Assembly (NCBI GenBank): GCA_010093485.1
Contig: MU001508.1
Coordinates: forward strand, 138,051-202,050
Direction: 5' to 3'
Source of the DNA: Karstenula rhodostoma CBS 690.94
Lineage: Eukaryota; Ascomycota; Dothideomycetes; Pleosporales; Didymosphaeriaceae
DNA: 64,000 nt
In this document: piece by piece, positions 1-10,344 of the stretch
Position numbering within the stretch: position 1 is the stretch's first letter
How the letters are laid out: each line of letters opens with the position of its first letter
Position numbers and translations under genes: made by a program
Notes under the pieces: generated by a model
The model's database searches: none
Seen by the model: only the letters and a program-made list of their open reading frames with translations
Told to the model about the DNA's origin: nothing

Positions 1-878
1 GCATACCGAGATCTCTGGTGGCTTGCAAAGCGGCGGTCTACGAGCTCTGCGGACGTGGGCTAAAAACACTCGCGATTGGACCGCAAGCATCGGTCGCACG
101 CTGGGGAGTTCTCGTCACATTTCTTTTGTGTCTTCTGCCCGCCAGCTCATGTTATCGAATTGTAGTTCTCAGATGCGACTCCCGCGCACTTACAAGTGAA
201 CCCGTTTTAGCGTGCAGTAAGCTACTCATGGTCTTGGCACCAGCGAGTGATGTAGATGACGGAACCGTTTCGGCAATAGGCCGGTGGCATCTTTTCTGGT
301 CATGTAGCTGGAACGATACGAGCATCGTTCGGTTGTTGTGGCAGAGACGCCACCATCACTAGCCGTGATAGCGAGCTAGGAAGGAGATTACAGTCTCGTG
401 GTGAGATGCATGTGTGGATGAACAGCTCGCAAGTGTACACTTGCCAGCTGATGCACTCGCCCTACATCTCAGCCGTATCCTGCCTTCTAATTCTAGGTTT
501 CGGAGGAAGGACTGTAGACGTGGATCAGGTTACAGGGGAAAATACATGGCTTCACGGAGATACCAAACAAATTCGAGCACAAAGCTACGAGTCATTAAAT
601 ACAAGTGAGCAGGGCACAATCGAATTCAGGATGTCCGTCCAAAACAATCAAAGCACTCGTCCAGGGGTATTATGATAAAACGAATCAGAACGCCTCCAAT
701 GCCACCATTCCGTCGACACCTGCTGAGCGACCTTCATCCTTCATCCACGATCGTGGAAGCTAGAGTGTTCAGCACACCTCCGTGCCCTGGGTGATGCCTT
801 CCCAGATGACTGGCAACGCAGATCGCCCATGGACTCAGGGGCCGAGTCCTACTTGTACCGCATACACACCGACTGCCT
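1..878. other. No recognisable gene
   Basis: Short open frames exist on the plus strand (for example 18-362 and 406-675), but they show no family motif, overlap one another in different frames and have no convincing splice signals. I see nothing else here; it may be the 3' flank of the gene at 879-2274. Confidence 0.4.
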
Positions 879-2274
879 CTATACCTGCGTCATGATGCTC
901 TCTGGGTCGCTGATGATGTTCGGTGTATGCGTCTCAACCGCTTCTTCTGTCAGTGCCACTCCGCCCTCTACCTCCACCTCGCTTCCCTCAGATACAAACG
1001 AGTGAACCGAGAGTATTGATCCAGAGCTGCCCGACTCGTCGTCAGTCCTGCTCGCAAAGCGTCGCTCCAGCACCCAATTCGCGTTGTCGTGTTCCGATGC
1101 ACAAGCACTGTCCCCGTGGTCCTGCCTCCGATCAAAACGATCTTTCTGGCGCTTCACGCGGCGCAGCGCGCCCATGTCGAACTCGCCCATCGCAGCCACG
1201 TCCGCGGTGTCTCTAGCAGCGGCTGTGTGTGGCATAGGAAGCGTGATGTTGGAGCCTGACGAGCTGGAGTCTCGGGCCGTAGCGCGGAAAATGCCCTTGA
1301 AAGCCTCTTTGAGTCCTTGGCGGAAGAACAGCGGCATTTGACGAGTGAGATCGCGGCTGAGTTCGCCAGAGGAACGATGGCCCATTTTGTAGAAGCGACG
1401 GCGGTGACGGCGGGTGGTGTTCAGGGTGTCGATCTCGGACTGCGTGGTCTTGTAGGTATACGTGCTTGATTGCGAGGGGGTCGACGGGGAGTCGTCCAAG
1501 TAGCCGGAAGATAACAGAAGCGTGCTCTGCGTGTTTTCTTCAATTGTGATGCGCAGTGGGGCCGGGATTGGACGACAAGAGATGTTCCGGATGATCTGCG
1601 CTGACTTGACTGGCAGAAAGTCCGCTTCGGCGGGTTGAAGGGGTAGAACTTCATCCTTGAAGACAGCGTCGAAGGACATGGATATACGATCCCTAAAGTA
1701 AGGCCGGCAAGCGTGACAGGCGACTATTTGGCAGCTCGGGATTGTCTGCGCAAGGTGTTAATGTGGCCCTGCACAAGCGTATGAAGGAAACGATGCCTGG
1801 ACAAAAGTTTGAGTACACTGTGTTACCCCAGGGGGGACACTGCACTACTCAATCTTCTGACCTAGTACTGTAGTTGCGTGGATCAACGCTTCTCAGTCAA
1901 CGTACCTCGAATGCTTCACGAGTGCTGTTGGCGGATACGTGGACGATGGCGTCCCTCATCTGCGCGGCCTGAAGCGATCCTGCAATGACTCCGTTGAGCT
2001 CTGTCTTTTTCGCCTTCAACTTGTCCAGTTGGTGATCTGTATAGAGACCTTGCTCCGCGGCCACAATGACGCTCTCACTCAGACCAATGTCCTCCATCTC
2101 CCGGCGCAAGACCGACTTCTTTGAGTGATCCGCGTCCGGTGGATTCGCCACATGGGTCTCGAAGTAGGCTATGTCGCGCTCCTGTCGGCAGACGTAGAGA
2201 AAGCCCAGCGATCGGTAGTTGCCACAGCTTGGGCACGAGAAGCCACGTGAGACGTTCACCGGAATGCGTTCCAT
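879..2274 (-). CDS. Conserved fungal protein with paired Cys motifs, two exons
   Basis: Model complement(join(879..1745,1906..2274)), 411 residues. The first exon opens MERIPVNVSRGFSCPSCGNY, with a CPSC knuckle followed by a third Cys, which looks like a small zinc ribbon, and continues into a helical stretch. The intron (1746-1905, GTACGT donor, GCGCAG acceptor, phase 0) leads into a second Cys cluster, CHACRPYFRDR. A basic patch (RRHRRRF) and an acidic Ser-rich tail ending in EEGGVALTEEAVE-like sequence follow. From memory the same two Cys clusters and tail occur in an uncharacterised family of Pezizomycotina; the function is unknown. The intron carries a copy of a dispersed repeat (1791-1875). 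The start is the first ATG before the CPSC motif. Confidence 0.72.
1746..1905 (-). other. Intron containing a dispersed repeat copy
   Basis: The intron is bounded on the minus strand by GTACGT and CGCAG. Splicing here keeps phase 0 and joins STREAFE to TIPSCQIVACHACRP, restoring the second Cys cluster. Positions 1791-1875 resemble copies at 42745-42830, 32064-32140 and (reverse) 61593-61665. Confidence 0.7.
1791..1875 (+). repeat. Dispersed ~75-base repeat, copy A
   Basis: The shared core reads GTACACTGTGTTACCCCAGG and, near the right end, CCTAGTACTGTA. It aligns best with copy B (42745-42830): both begin CGATNCCTGGACAAAAG and run collinearly. This copy lies inside the intron of the 879-2274 gene, antisense to it. 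Confidence 0.6.
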
Positions 2275-3584
2275 GCTGACGTGCGTACACGCAGGCGCTT
2301 TGCGCTTCGGAACATTGCGCGTCTACGTGTTTTGTTAGCATGCGCACGATAGCTTGAAATGGGTGTACGTACGCGCATCATGGAAGCTGCGGGGTGGCTG
2401 GATAGCGGGACTTCCTGTGCGATAAACACAACACTCGAGTCTCGAGTTGTTTCTGCACAAAGGCGTGAAGTTGTGACGGGGACCTGTGCAGTATGGAGGC
2501 AGGAGGCAGGGTGAGTGCTGTGGAGCTGAGTTGCGCAAAGGACCAGCCCGCAGCGCCGTGTATTGGTTCGGTGAAGGTAATGATGGGCAGCACTCTAGGA
2601 GACGGGCTATAATGGCAACGCAAGGTTAGTTGTTGTGGTGACGGTCTGAACGTTCTTGGCAAGAGCGAAGGCAAACGGCGACCCGCGCCCATGCTCGCGC
2701 TGGAGAGGTGAAGCTTGGAAGGCATGCGAATGTCGTCCTATCCAGGATCGAGGGGTTGATTCTCGGTCTCGGGCATCCCGCCTGAGCGCTCGTTCATGGT
2801 ACTGCAGCGAGGGGTCATATGGCGCTGGGCAGCAGGTCTGCCAGCCTGACCGCGGCGACGAGACGTCGGAGTCGCACAACGGGCTATCCGTGCGTCATCT
2901 AGAGGGGACCATCCTGTGGAGCATCCTGTGGACCATCCTGTGGACCATCCTGTGGACCATCCTATCTCTTCCCAGGCTGCAACTTGCCGCCTCAATCATG
3001 CCCAAGACAATATGCTTGCAGACGCGCTCCTGCCCCATGCAGAAGACGCACCTCGAAGCGACAAAGGAGTTGAGAAAACGCCTACACATCACCTGCACAG
3101 TCCATGGACACGTTCCGGCACTGCGTCCACGACATGTATGCATCGCATGCGATGTTTTTAGCTGGTAATCAGATGGCCACAGGCTGCCTGCATCCATACA
3201 TGGTGATGGGGTACTCGCACGATTCGGCAAACGCTTCATCGATCCTGCAGCGGCCCAAGCACGCAGATCGATGCGTAGATGCTGCCGGAAGCCCCAACTG
3301 GCCCAAGCCATCGGGGGACGGACAACGAGGCACCACGGTAGACGTGTGCATCCGTGGTGTTGAGCTGGGCATTGACACCATCAGCCATCTGCAGTTGCCG
3401 AGACGGGAAGGCGCTAGCCGCTTGGGACGGCGACCCGAGGGTGTCGGCGCCCCGACAACAAACACGCCCAGCCATCGCCATCGCCAGCTCCACCCCATCT
3501 CTGCCCCAGCTCTACGGCTCTCCGCACCACCACTCACGCGCCTACCCGCTTGCGCCCGTCCAGCACCACCGAGCGCGCCCCGCC
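2275..3584. other. Intergenic stretch without a recognisable gene
   Basis: Only short overlapping frames are present. The one notable element is a 12-base tandem repeat at 2905-2963. The last few hundred bases are the putative 5' flank of the Mpv17-family gene that starts at 3585. Confidence 0.5.
2905..2963 (+). repeat. 12-base tandem repeat, about five units
   Basis: The units are TGGACCATCCTG with one variant (TGGAGCATCCTG). The array is short and lies outside any gene I can support. Confidence 0.85.
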
Positions 3585-4561
3585 ATGTCGTCAGTCAAGT
3601 TCGAGAAGGAGACGGTCACCAAGTCGGTCGAAGGCCTCGCGGGCGCCGCCGCCGACGCCGTGGGCAAGGGGAAGGACGACCTGCTGAAGAATGTCGGCGA
3701 GGCCGTCGCCAAGGGCAGCGGCGGCGTGAACGGATACCTCGCGGTGAGTGGCGCGTACGAGGCAATCGCGATTGTACTGACGGCTGCCCACAGGCGTACC
3801 TGAAGCACCTGCAGGAGAACCCTCTGCGCACCAAGATGCTCACCTCGGGCACCCTCTCGGGTCTGCAGGAGTTCCTTGCCTCGTGGATCGCCCACGACAG
3901 GAGCAAGCAGGGCCACTACTTCACCTCGCGCGTCCCCAAGATGGCCCTCTACGGCGCTTTGATCAGTGCCCCGCTTGGCCACGTCCTGATCAGCATCCTG
4001 CAGAAGATCTTCCGCGGGCGCAAGAGCCTCAAGGCTAAGATCATGCAGATTCTTATCAGCAATCTGATTGTAAGCCCGTGGCCCACGATGACGTTGCTAG
4101 CTCGCTCACAAATGTAGATCTCCCCCATTCAGAACTCGATATACCTCGTGTCCATGGCCGTGATTGCTGGCGCACGTACCTTCCACCAGGTGCGAGCTAC
4201 CGTCAAGACTGGATTCATGCCCGTCATGAAGGTGAGCTGGGTTGTGTCGCCAATCTCTCTGGCCTTCGCCCAGCAATTCCTGCCCGAGCACACGTGGGTG
4301 CCCTTCTTCAACATTATCGGTTTCATAATCGGTACATACGTAAACGCACATACCAAGAAGAAGAGGCTTGCAGCCTTGAGGCGAAAGCATTACGGCGACG
4401 GCAGCGGAAGGGACTTTAGTGGCAGCGGAAAGGACCTCGGTGGCAGCGGAAGGGACCTTGGTAGCAGGGACTATGGTAGGGACTTGGGCGGCCGGAGCGT
4501 GGCTGGCGACAGGCCTGGCGAATACCCCCCCGGCCCTCCTGGACCCAGACGCGACTACTAG
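3585..4561 (+). CDS. Mpv17/PMP22-family integral membrane protein
   Basis: Model join(3585..3743,3794..4069,4118..4561), 292 residues. Both introns have clean sites (GTGAGT..CACAG and GTAAGC..TGTAG) and phase 0. The body carries the Mpv17/PMP22 pattern: a first helix followed by ENPLRTKMLTSGTL, then GALISAPLGHV, and a C-terminal signature near WVPFFNIIGFIIGTY with a basic end. Members sit in peroxisomal or inner mitochondrial membranes; which one cannot be told here. The N-terminal ~50 residues are a hydrophilic, Lys-rich extension before the first transmembrane segment. The C-terminal ~50 residues are a Gly/Ser/Arg/Asp tail of repeated GSGRDL-type units encoded by a local DNA repeat (4398-4480), unusual for the family. 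The start at 3585 is the first ATG that yields the extension in frame. Confidence 0.85.
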
Positions 4562-5476
4562 AATTCTGCTGGTGCCAGCGATAATAGCCTTGTGGGCCCG
4601 CTCGCCTGCATGAACCCCCACGTGCGCTTGGGGAGTGGCTTGCTTGCTTGACTTCATCACACTGACGATGCCCACGTACTACACGCGCGGGATGACAAAC
4701 GTAAGAGGCGGAAGCGAGTTGGCATGATCCAGCGTGGACCTCATTGTAAGCGCACGCATCGCCACCAAGGAAGCGTTCCAACAGCTACGCCATGTTTTGT
4801 ATATTTTCATGTTCGGTCTTCTCTATGTTACCCCTTGTGTCTTGTTTGATCTGCGTAGATATCAGTATCCACATAACTATCTTCACCTCGGACTGCTGCC
4901 TTGTAGACCCTCGTATTACGGCTCGCTGCCGTTCGCAATCATGTCGATGCCGTTCCTCGGGACACACGCAACCGTGATGCGGGAGACTGGTGAAGAGCCA
5001 GCAGAGGAGACAGCTCGTTGTTAATTCTAGGTAACCATCGTAGCCTCTCCTTCTCAGCTCGACAACGTTTCCCGAAAACAAATGGGCTCCGACCAGGTGC
5101 CCATTTCTCTGCAATCGACGAACTATACGTCACGATTGTTTTTCCTTGGGCTCTTCCCTGCCAATGACTGACGAGATTAGGGTTATGCACTTTCACTGGG
5201 GACCTTCGCCAAACGCTAGAGGCAAACACCAGTACGTGGATGCGTGCCCTTGGACAGCGCCAACTATATCCGCCTTGATGTGACACAGCGAACCACAAGA
5301 CCACTCCTTGGCGCTTTCACACGAAGCACAGTTCGCACTCAGAAAACGTCGAAATCGGATTTTGACCTATATAAAGTGCCTCTCAGCAGATTCCGACGCA
5401 CATTCATATCTTTACGCGTATGGCTGCACTACATAGTTCAGCTGCACACCACTCGTTTCCGCCTTGAATCGTCCTA
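4562..5476. other. Intergenic; promoter of the SprT-like gene at its right end
   Basis: No gene is supported. A frame at 4734-5024 is hydrophobic in places but has no motif. A TATA box at 5368-5375 belongs to the downstream gene. Confidence 0.5.
5368..5375 (+). promoter_or_regulatory. TATA box of the SprT-like gene
   Basis: TATATAAA lies about 100 bases before the ATG at 5477, leaving room for a ~70-base leader. Confidence 0.55.
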
Positions 5477-7384
5477 ATGCCATTCCGTCCTCCAAATCTC
5501 ACTCCATACGTCGATCAGTCTCTGGTCGCGTCAAGGTACTCGCATTACTATCCTTATCAACACGATTCCGATCCTGAGTCCTACGAACAACATTTATCGT
5601 TACACGTCTCACGTGCTCTGCCTGCTCTTGCTTTAAGGCTACAAGACCCTCGTCTCAAGTGTGACCGGAATCTAGGGTGGAACATTGACTGGGCTGTTGC
5701 TTTCATTGTCAATCATTTGGACCCGCAGAACAGCCCCGATGCGGCGACTGTGCTGAAGAACATTCGGTTTCGAGCAGCGACGCTGGATAAGGAGGGTCAT
5801 GCGCTGGAAATTCCGTTCCGCATTTTCAACAAGCTGGACGAGACTTTGTTTGCCGGCCACCTAAAGAATGTGGTATATCTCGAACTCAGGAAGCTGCATC
5901 CCGACGTGTCTGGGGCTACACATACCCACGGCTGGGGTCTCGATCCCAAGGTCAAGAGAGTTTCCATCTACCTCAACAAGGATGCCCTCCAGCAAGCCCG
6001 ATCTCGAAATCTCATCGGCACACTGATCCACCACATGATCCACGCCTACTTCCTCATCACATGCGGTCCGCAAGTCGAGAAAGAGATTGCCTACGGCCGC
6101 CTGGCTCACGGGGTTCACTTCGGCAAGATCATGACCACCATCAAGAAGCTCTCAGGCGTCAACGGCCGCCCCCTGACCTCCCTCGACTTCGGTCACACCC
6201 TAGCCCAGACCAACCGCCTCTTCTACGACGAGTACTACTACCAGCAGCGCAAGCCGTACCACCGCCGCCGCGGCAAGGAAAAGTGGTACTGCAGCCACTG
6301 CTACTCGGACGTCGCGGCCCTCCCCGACGGCGATATCAACTCCTGGTACGACACGGTCTGCAAGCCGCTCCTCACCCTCCCCGAGACCCTGCACACCTCT
6401 GCAGTGCAGATCTACAACCTCCGCCAACACATCCTCGAAGAGGTACCCCGCGCAGAGACGACGCCGTCCCCCGACTCAAACGAGTTCATCTACAAAGGCA
6501 AACCCGTCCTCGTGCCCTCGACCCTACTCGAGAACTACCCCAGCATCCGGCGGACCCTGGAGAAGGCCGGATGCCGCTACCTCGAGCTCGACGAATCGCT
6601 CGATCCGGACACCGTGCTGCGCTTCTTCGAGCTGCTGCACACAGGCTCCTACGGCCCTGACGCGAAGCACGTCCTCTCGCTAGGCCGGAAGGGCCCGCCC
6701 GTGATCAAGAGCCCCACCGCGGGCGAGCCGTGTCTGCTCACGGACATCAAGATGTACAAGATGGGTGTAGCGACGGGCTTCGACGAGCTCAAGGCCGCCG
6801 CCCTCGACCGCATGTACAAGCACGCCGTCACGTACGAGGATCCCGTAGCGCTGCTTGCGGAGCTGTACGGCGGCGGTGAACCCGATGGCGACTTGAAGGG
6901 CTGGACGAGGAAGTTTTTGGGCCGCGCGCCCGAGCCGGAGTGGGGTTCGCCTGCGCTGGGCGAGCCGAGTAATCTGGCCAAGCTTGAGTGTGAGATGCTG
7001 GGGTGGAAGGCAAGGTTTTACGACCTGCTGGAGAGTAGTAGTGCGTTGAAGTATGAGGTGGGCAGGGTGAAGAGGGAGTTGTTGGCGAGTGGACTGTATG
7101 CGCCTGCGCCTGGGGTGGGGGTTGGGGCGGTGTTTGGTGGGGCGCCGCTCTTGGGGATGCCGCCGAGGAGCTTGGGGGCGTTGGGGATGGGTGTGGGTGT
7201 GGGTGTGGGTGTCAGGCAGGGCGGATATCTGGGTCTGCCGTGGGTGGCGCCAGAGGTGGAGATTGAGCGGAGGGCTGCTGCTGCTGCCGCTGTGGCGGCG
7301 GCGGCGGGGGATCCATATGTCGCGAGGGGGCTGGGGTATGCGGATGATTACGATGATGTTGTTTCTTCTTGGGGGACGTGGTGA
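5477..7384 (+). CDS. SprT-like domain protein with altered HExxH motif
   Basis: A single exon of 635 residues. Residues ~75-270 look like a SprT-like zinc metalloprotease core: a helix LIHHMIHAYFLITCG holds the metal-site position, followed after ~25 residues by GVHFGKIM (third ligand region) and a zinc-ribbon-like stretch WYCSHCYSD. In active SprT/Spartan proteins the helix reads HExxH; here it reads HHMIH, so the catalytic Glu is His. The second half (from ~310) has a BTB-like or otherwise unknown region with YKGKPVLVPSTLL, then a Gly/Val-rich low-complexity segment and an Ala run near the end. The protein may bind zinc and be catalytically dead. A TATA box lies upstream. No signal peptide is visible; a nuclear or cytosolic location is inferred only. 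Confidence 0.75.
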   Translation: MPFRPPNLTPYVDQSLVASRYSHYYPYQHDSDPESYEQHLSLHVSRALPALALRLQDPRLKCDRNLGWNIDWAVAFIVNHLDPQNSPDAATVLKNIRFRAATLDKEGHALEIPFRIFNKLDETLFAGHLKNVVYLELRKLHPDVSGATHTHGWGLDPKVKRVSIYLNKDALQQARSRNLIGTLIHHMIHAYFLITCGPQVEKEIAYGRLAHGVHFGKIMTTIKKLSGVNGRPLTSLDFGHTLAQTNRLFYDEYYYQQRKPYHRRRGKEKWYCSHCYSDVAALPDGDINSWYDTVCKPLLTLPETLHTSAVQIYNLRQHILEEVPRAETTPSPDSNEFIYKGKPVLVPSTLLENYPSIRRTLEKAGCRYLELDESLDPDTVLRFFELLHTGSYGPDAKHVLSLGRKGPPVIKSPTAGEPCLLTDIKMYKMGVATGFDELKAAALDRMYKHAVTYEDPVALLAELYGGGEPDGDLKGWTRKFLGRAPEPEWGSPALGEPSNLAKLECEMLGWKARFYDLLESSSALKYEVGRVKRELLASGLYAPAPGVGVGAVFGGAPLLGMPPRSLGALGMGVGVGVGVRQGGYLGLPWVAPEVEIERRAAAAAAVAAAAGDPYVARGLGYADDYDDVVSSWGTW

Positions 7385-7728
7385 GTGGGTGGGGGGTTGC
7401 TTTGGAGTTGGGAGTGATGGTTTTGGCGAAGTGCGTAGCGAGCTCGGGTCTGTAGAAGTGGTCAGCATTGGATTGTGTGGGTAATGATTAGATGACGTTG
7501 TGGGTGTATTTCTGTTCGTTGACGAGAATGTATCTGTCGGAGGTTATCTTATGTTCGGCTCGATTGAAGACCGTCAAGTGCTTATGTTTTTGGTTTCACG
7601 TCCTCGGAAATACTGCTCACGGCTTGCAATCTGATTATTTCCTTTGTCTATCGCGTTTACTGGTCAATCCCGCCCAACGCGTTTGCTGGTCGCGCCTTCC
7701 CAACGGGCTTGCTAGTCGCCCCCAGTGC

Positions 7729-7736
7729 ATATAAAA
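7729..7736 (+). promoter_or_regulatory. TATA box of the serine peptidase gene
   Basis: ATATAAAA lies about 60 bases before the first ATG (7797), consistent with transcription starting just after it. Confidence 0.5.
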
Positions 7737-7796
7737 TATCCGCTCCCAGCGTTGCTTTCCCTCATTACTACTTCTCTGCCAGTTCAAGACATCGAT

Positions 7797-9673
7797 ATGT
7801 CGGCACCCTACCGTGGCTTCGGAGAACCCGCACAACAAACCAACCAGACCAGGAAGCGACGCTGGCTGTCTCGCTCCGATGAAGAGATTGCCGAGTACAT
7901 GGACAATAGCAACCTGCCGTATCGAAAGGGCTGGCCTCAACTCCCCCCTCTCCCGATCACAGAGAGCAGGCAAGGTGCTCGTAGCGCGGTGCACGACCCT
8001 GAGACAACGATGGAAGCTGTTCAGATGTTGTGCGCAGTGCAGCATCTTGACGTAACGAATATTTATTTCGCTTTCAGAGAACCACAAGTTCGCCAAGAAG
8101 ACGAACACTACCTCACACTGGTCATCGCTGCCGACCTAAGCCGTGAGCCGCTTCAATTCTCCCTCATCATCCAAATACGCAAGCATCTTCAACAACACAG
8201 TCGAAATGAGGAAATCGCCATCGAGATCATCGACCACCACGTGGTGCATGGGCTCTTTAGCCTTGCCATCCCAGCAAGCGAGGGAGACCTCCTCAACATC
8301 TGGCGACAGGTGTACGAAATCGCATTGACCCAAATCGGTGAAAACCGGGAGCGCTTCCTCACCCTGGAGATTATCTACCGTGGTCTCTCCGATGACGCCA
8401 AGCAGTGTTCTCCAACACTTGTGATCACGTCGCCAACAGCTGCCCAAGACGTCTGGATTCAAACTATTATCCCAAGCATCCGCAGACAGATGCTTGCGCT
8501 GTCCCCCGCCCTCCGGGTAGAATTGCTGTGCGGCTCGACGATCCACCTCTCTTCAAGCGGCGTCTCGCAGGGCACCCAACAGTACGAGAGAAGTGTACCA
8601 ATGGGCTCTTCTATTGGACAGGCGGATCTGGAGGATCATTCGGGAACGGCTGGTGGAATGGTGAGGTTGTCGAATGGCAGGTCCTACGCTTTGACGAACC
8701 ACCATGTGGTCCGCAACAAGGACCTTGACGAGAGTGAGTAATAACCTTGGAATACGATTCCCTAGTATGCTTCTGCTAATAGTTTGCTTTAGTCCTCTCC
8801 AGCTCCAGTGCCGCACAGCTTGCTCTGAAGCCGAACACCCCTGGATTTAATATGCAGAACCACCGGCTTACGTGTCCATCCAATGACGACAACGCCACCC
8901 TTACTGAGCAACTCAAGAGCTACCAACAGCAGTGGGAGTCTCAAACCGGCGGTTTAGCAGCCCAGCAGCTGGCAAAGACGAAAGCAGAGCTCAAAGAGGC
9001 AGGGACATTCGACAGAACATTCGCAGCAGTGTGTGCCTCTTCTGGTCTTCGGTCAGTTCGTTCCGAGAGGTTTTCCAGCGACCCGAAAACCGGCCAAGTT
9101 GCAGCGGAGACGGGAAAGCCTCTCTTGCGATTTCTTCTCGACTGGTCGTTATTGACCTTCCATCCCCAGCGTGGGATGACCAACGAGCTCCCTTTGCGTC
9201 AGCAGAACAACCCACCCGGAGCTCAGAACAAAACGCTCTTGTCGGGAAAAGTCTGCTCCCAGTGGACCGTTTTGAATAACCCCAAGTGTCACATCCTCAG
9301 GGACGAAGTGAACGTGGGTAAATTCGGCCGCACCACGGGCTTCACGTACGGGCAAATCAATGCTATCCCTACAATTATTGACCCTGTAGTCGGAGGGAAG
9401 CAGTACAAGTCGACCGCCGAGGCTTATGTATTCACAGTCGAGGACTGCGGCCACGCTATGTCTTTCGTCGGACACACTTCTGCACCGGTTGTGAAGTCAG
9501 GGGATTCAGGAAGTGCCGTCCTTCACGCACCTTCTGGGGATTGGATAGGACTACTCTTTGGTTCGACTAGTACCGGTGCTGCCCTGTTCACGCCTATCGA
9601 TCTCGTTCTCAGGGACATTGAGACCGTGTCGGGGCTTAACGTCGTGGAGCCAGCCTTCAACCCTAACTGGTAA
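7797..9673 (+). CDS. Trypsin-fold serine peptidase, intracellular type
   Basis: Model join(7797..8733,8793..9673), 605 residues; the intron has GTGAGT..TTTAG sites and joins DE to ILSSSS in frame. The chymotrypsin/trypsin-like triad can be placed: His in YALTNHHVV (~residue 303), Asp probably in LLDWSLLTF, and Ser in SGDSGSAVLH near residue 550. The N-terminal ~250 residues are a conserved-looking helical region without a clear domain. There is no signal peptide, so it is not a typical secreted protease. A perfect intron pattern (GTAAGT..TTTCAG, 9666-9720) covers the stop codon: unspliced mRNA ends in TGG TAA, while spliced mRNA would create TGA at the junction, removing only the last Trp. 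The family is seen in many fungi as an uncharacterised peptidase; the substrate is unknown. Confidence 0.8.
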
Positions 9674-10340
9674 GTGGCTCGTGTTGATGTCGGTAACGTA
9701 CGTGTGCTGACGGACTTTCAGATTGGCAGCGAGCGTGCATCGCGGCGCTGGCGATGGGTCTCGTGATTCACCGCGTCAGCCCGCCGCCCGTCATGATGTT
9801 CGCCCTATCGTGCTTTACTATCAGCACTGTCCTCATTATAACGTGTCCTATTAGCACGAGGAGCTCTCCGAGCAGGGCGGTCCCTACTTTCCGAGGTGAC
9901 TCACACTACGAGCTTGAATCTATCGCTCGAGATCCTCGCGGAGCCCTTGGATGGGGGCTCGCATATATAGCTCCAGGAGGAGAGCCTTTCGACAAGGAGG
10001 AAAAAACGCTTTCTCTGGTCAGTTGTGGTGGAGACCCAATGTAGAGCTACATGAGATGATTCAGTAGGTTGGACAAGCAGGACACGGTGCATCTCTCCTA
10101 GAACATCGGAATGACAGTTACTACGGTGATGGCCTCGTGGGGAGAGAGTGGTTCTCTTGGGATGGTGTTGGAGGGAGCTTGGGAGCAAGTTCAGGGTGAT
10201 CGATTGCATTGTCACTGAGCGTAGGGAGAGAAGCTCCCAGGCTCGATATATATATGGATCCGGCTGGCCCAAGCTCGATTGAGCGCCCACACGTAGGTAG
10301 CACGTGCTTTTCACGCCACAGATGGATATTGAATAAGAAG
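9674..10340. other. 3' flank and intergenic sequence
   Basis: No gene is supported. A short hydrophobic frame (9754-10044) begins inside the 3' flank and shows no motif. The AT content rises sharply at the right end. Confidence 0.4.
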
Positions 10341-10344
10341 ACAT

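Noticed and set aside
2905..2963. Short regularly repeated units, also at 23641, 42558, 50453 and 54284, considered as CRISPR-like arrays
   Set aside because: They are head-to-tail tandem units without spacers in a eukaryotic genome, so they are micro- or minisatellites.
6680..7468. Minus-strand 262-codon frame opposite the SprT-like gene
   Set aside because: Low-complexity His/Thr/Pro/Arg composition produced by the GC- and GT-rich plus-strand coding sequence; no motif.
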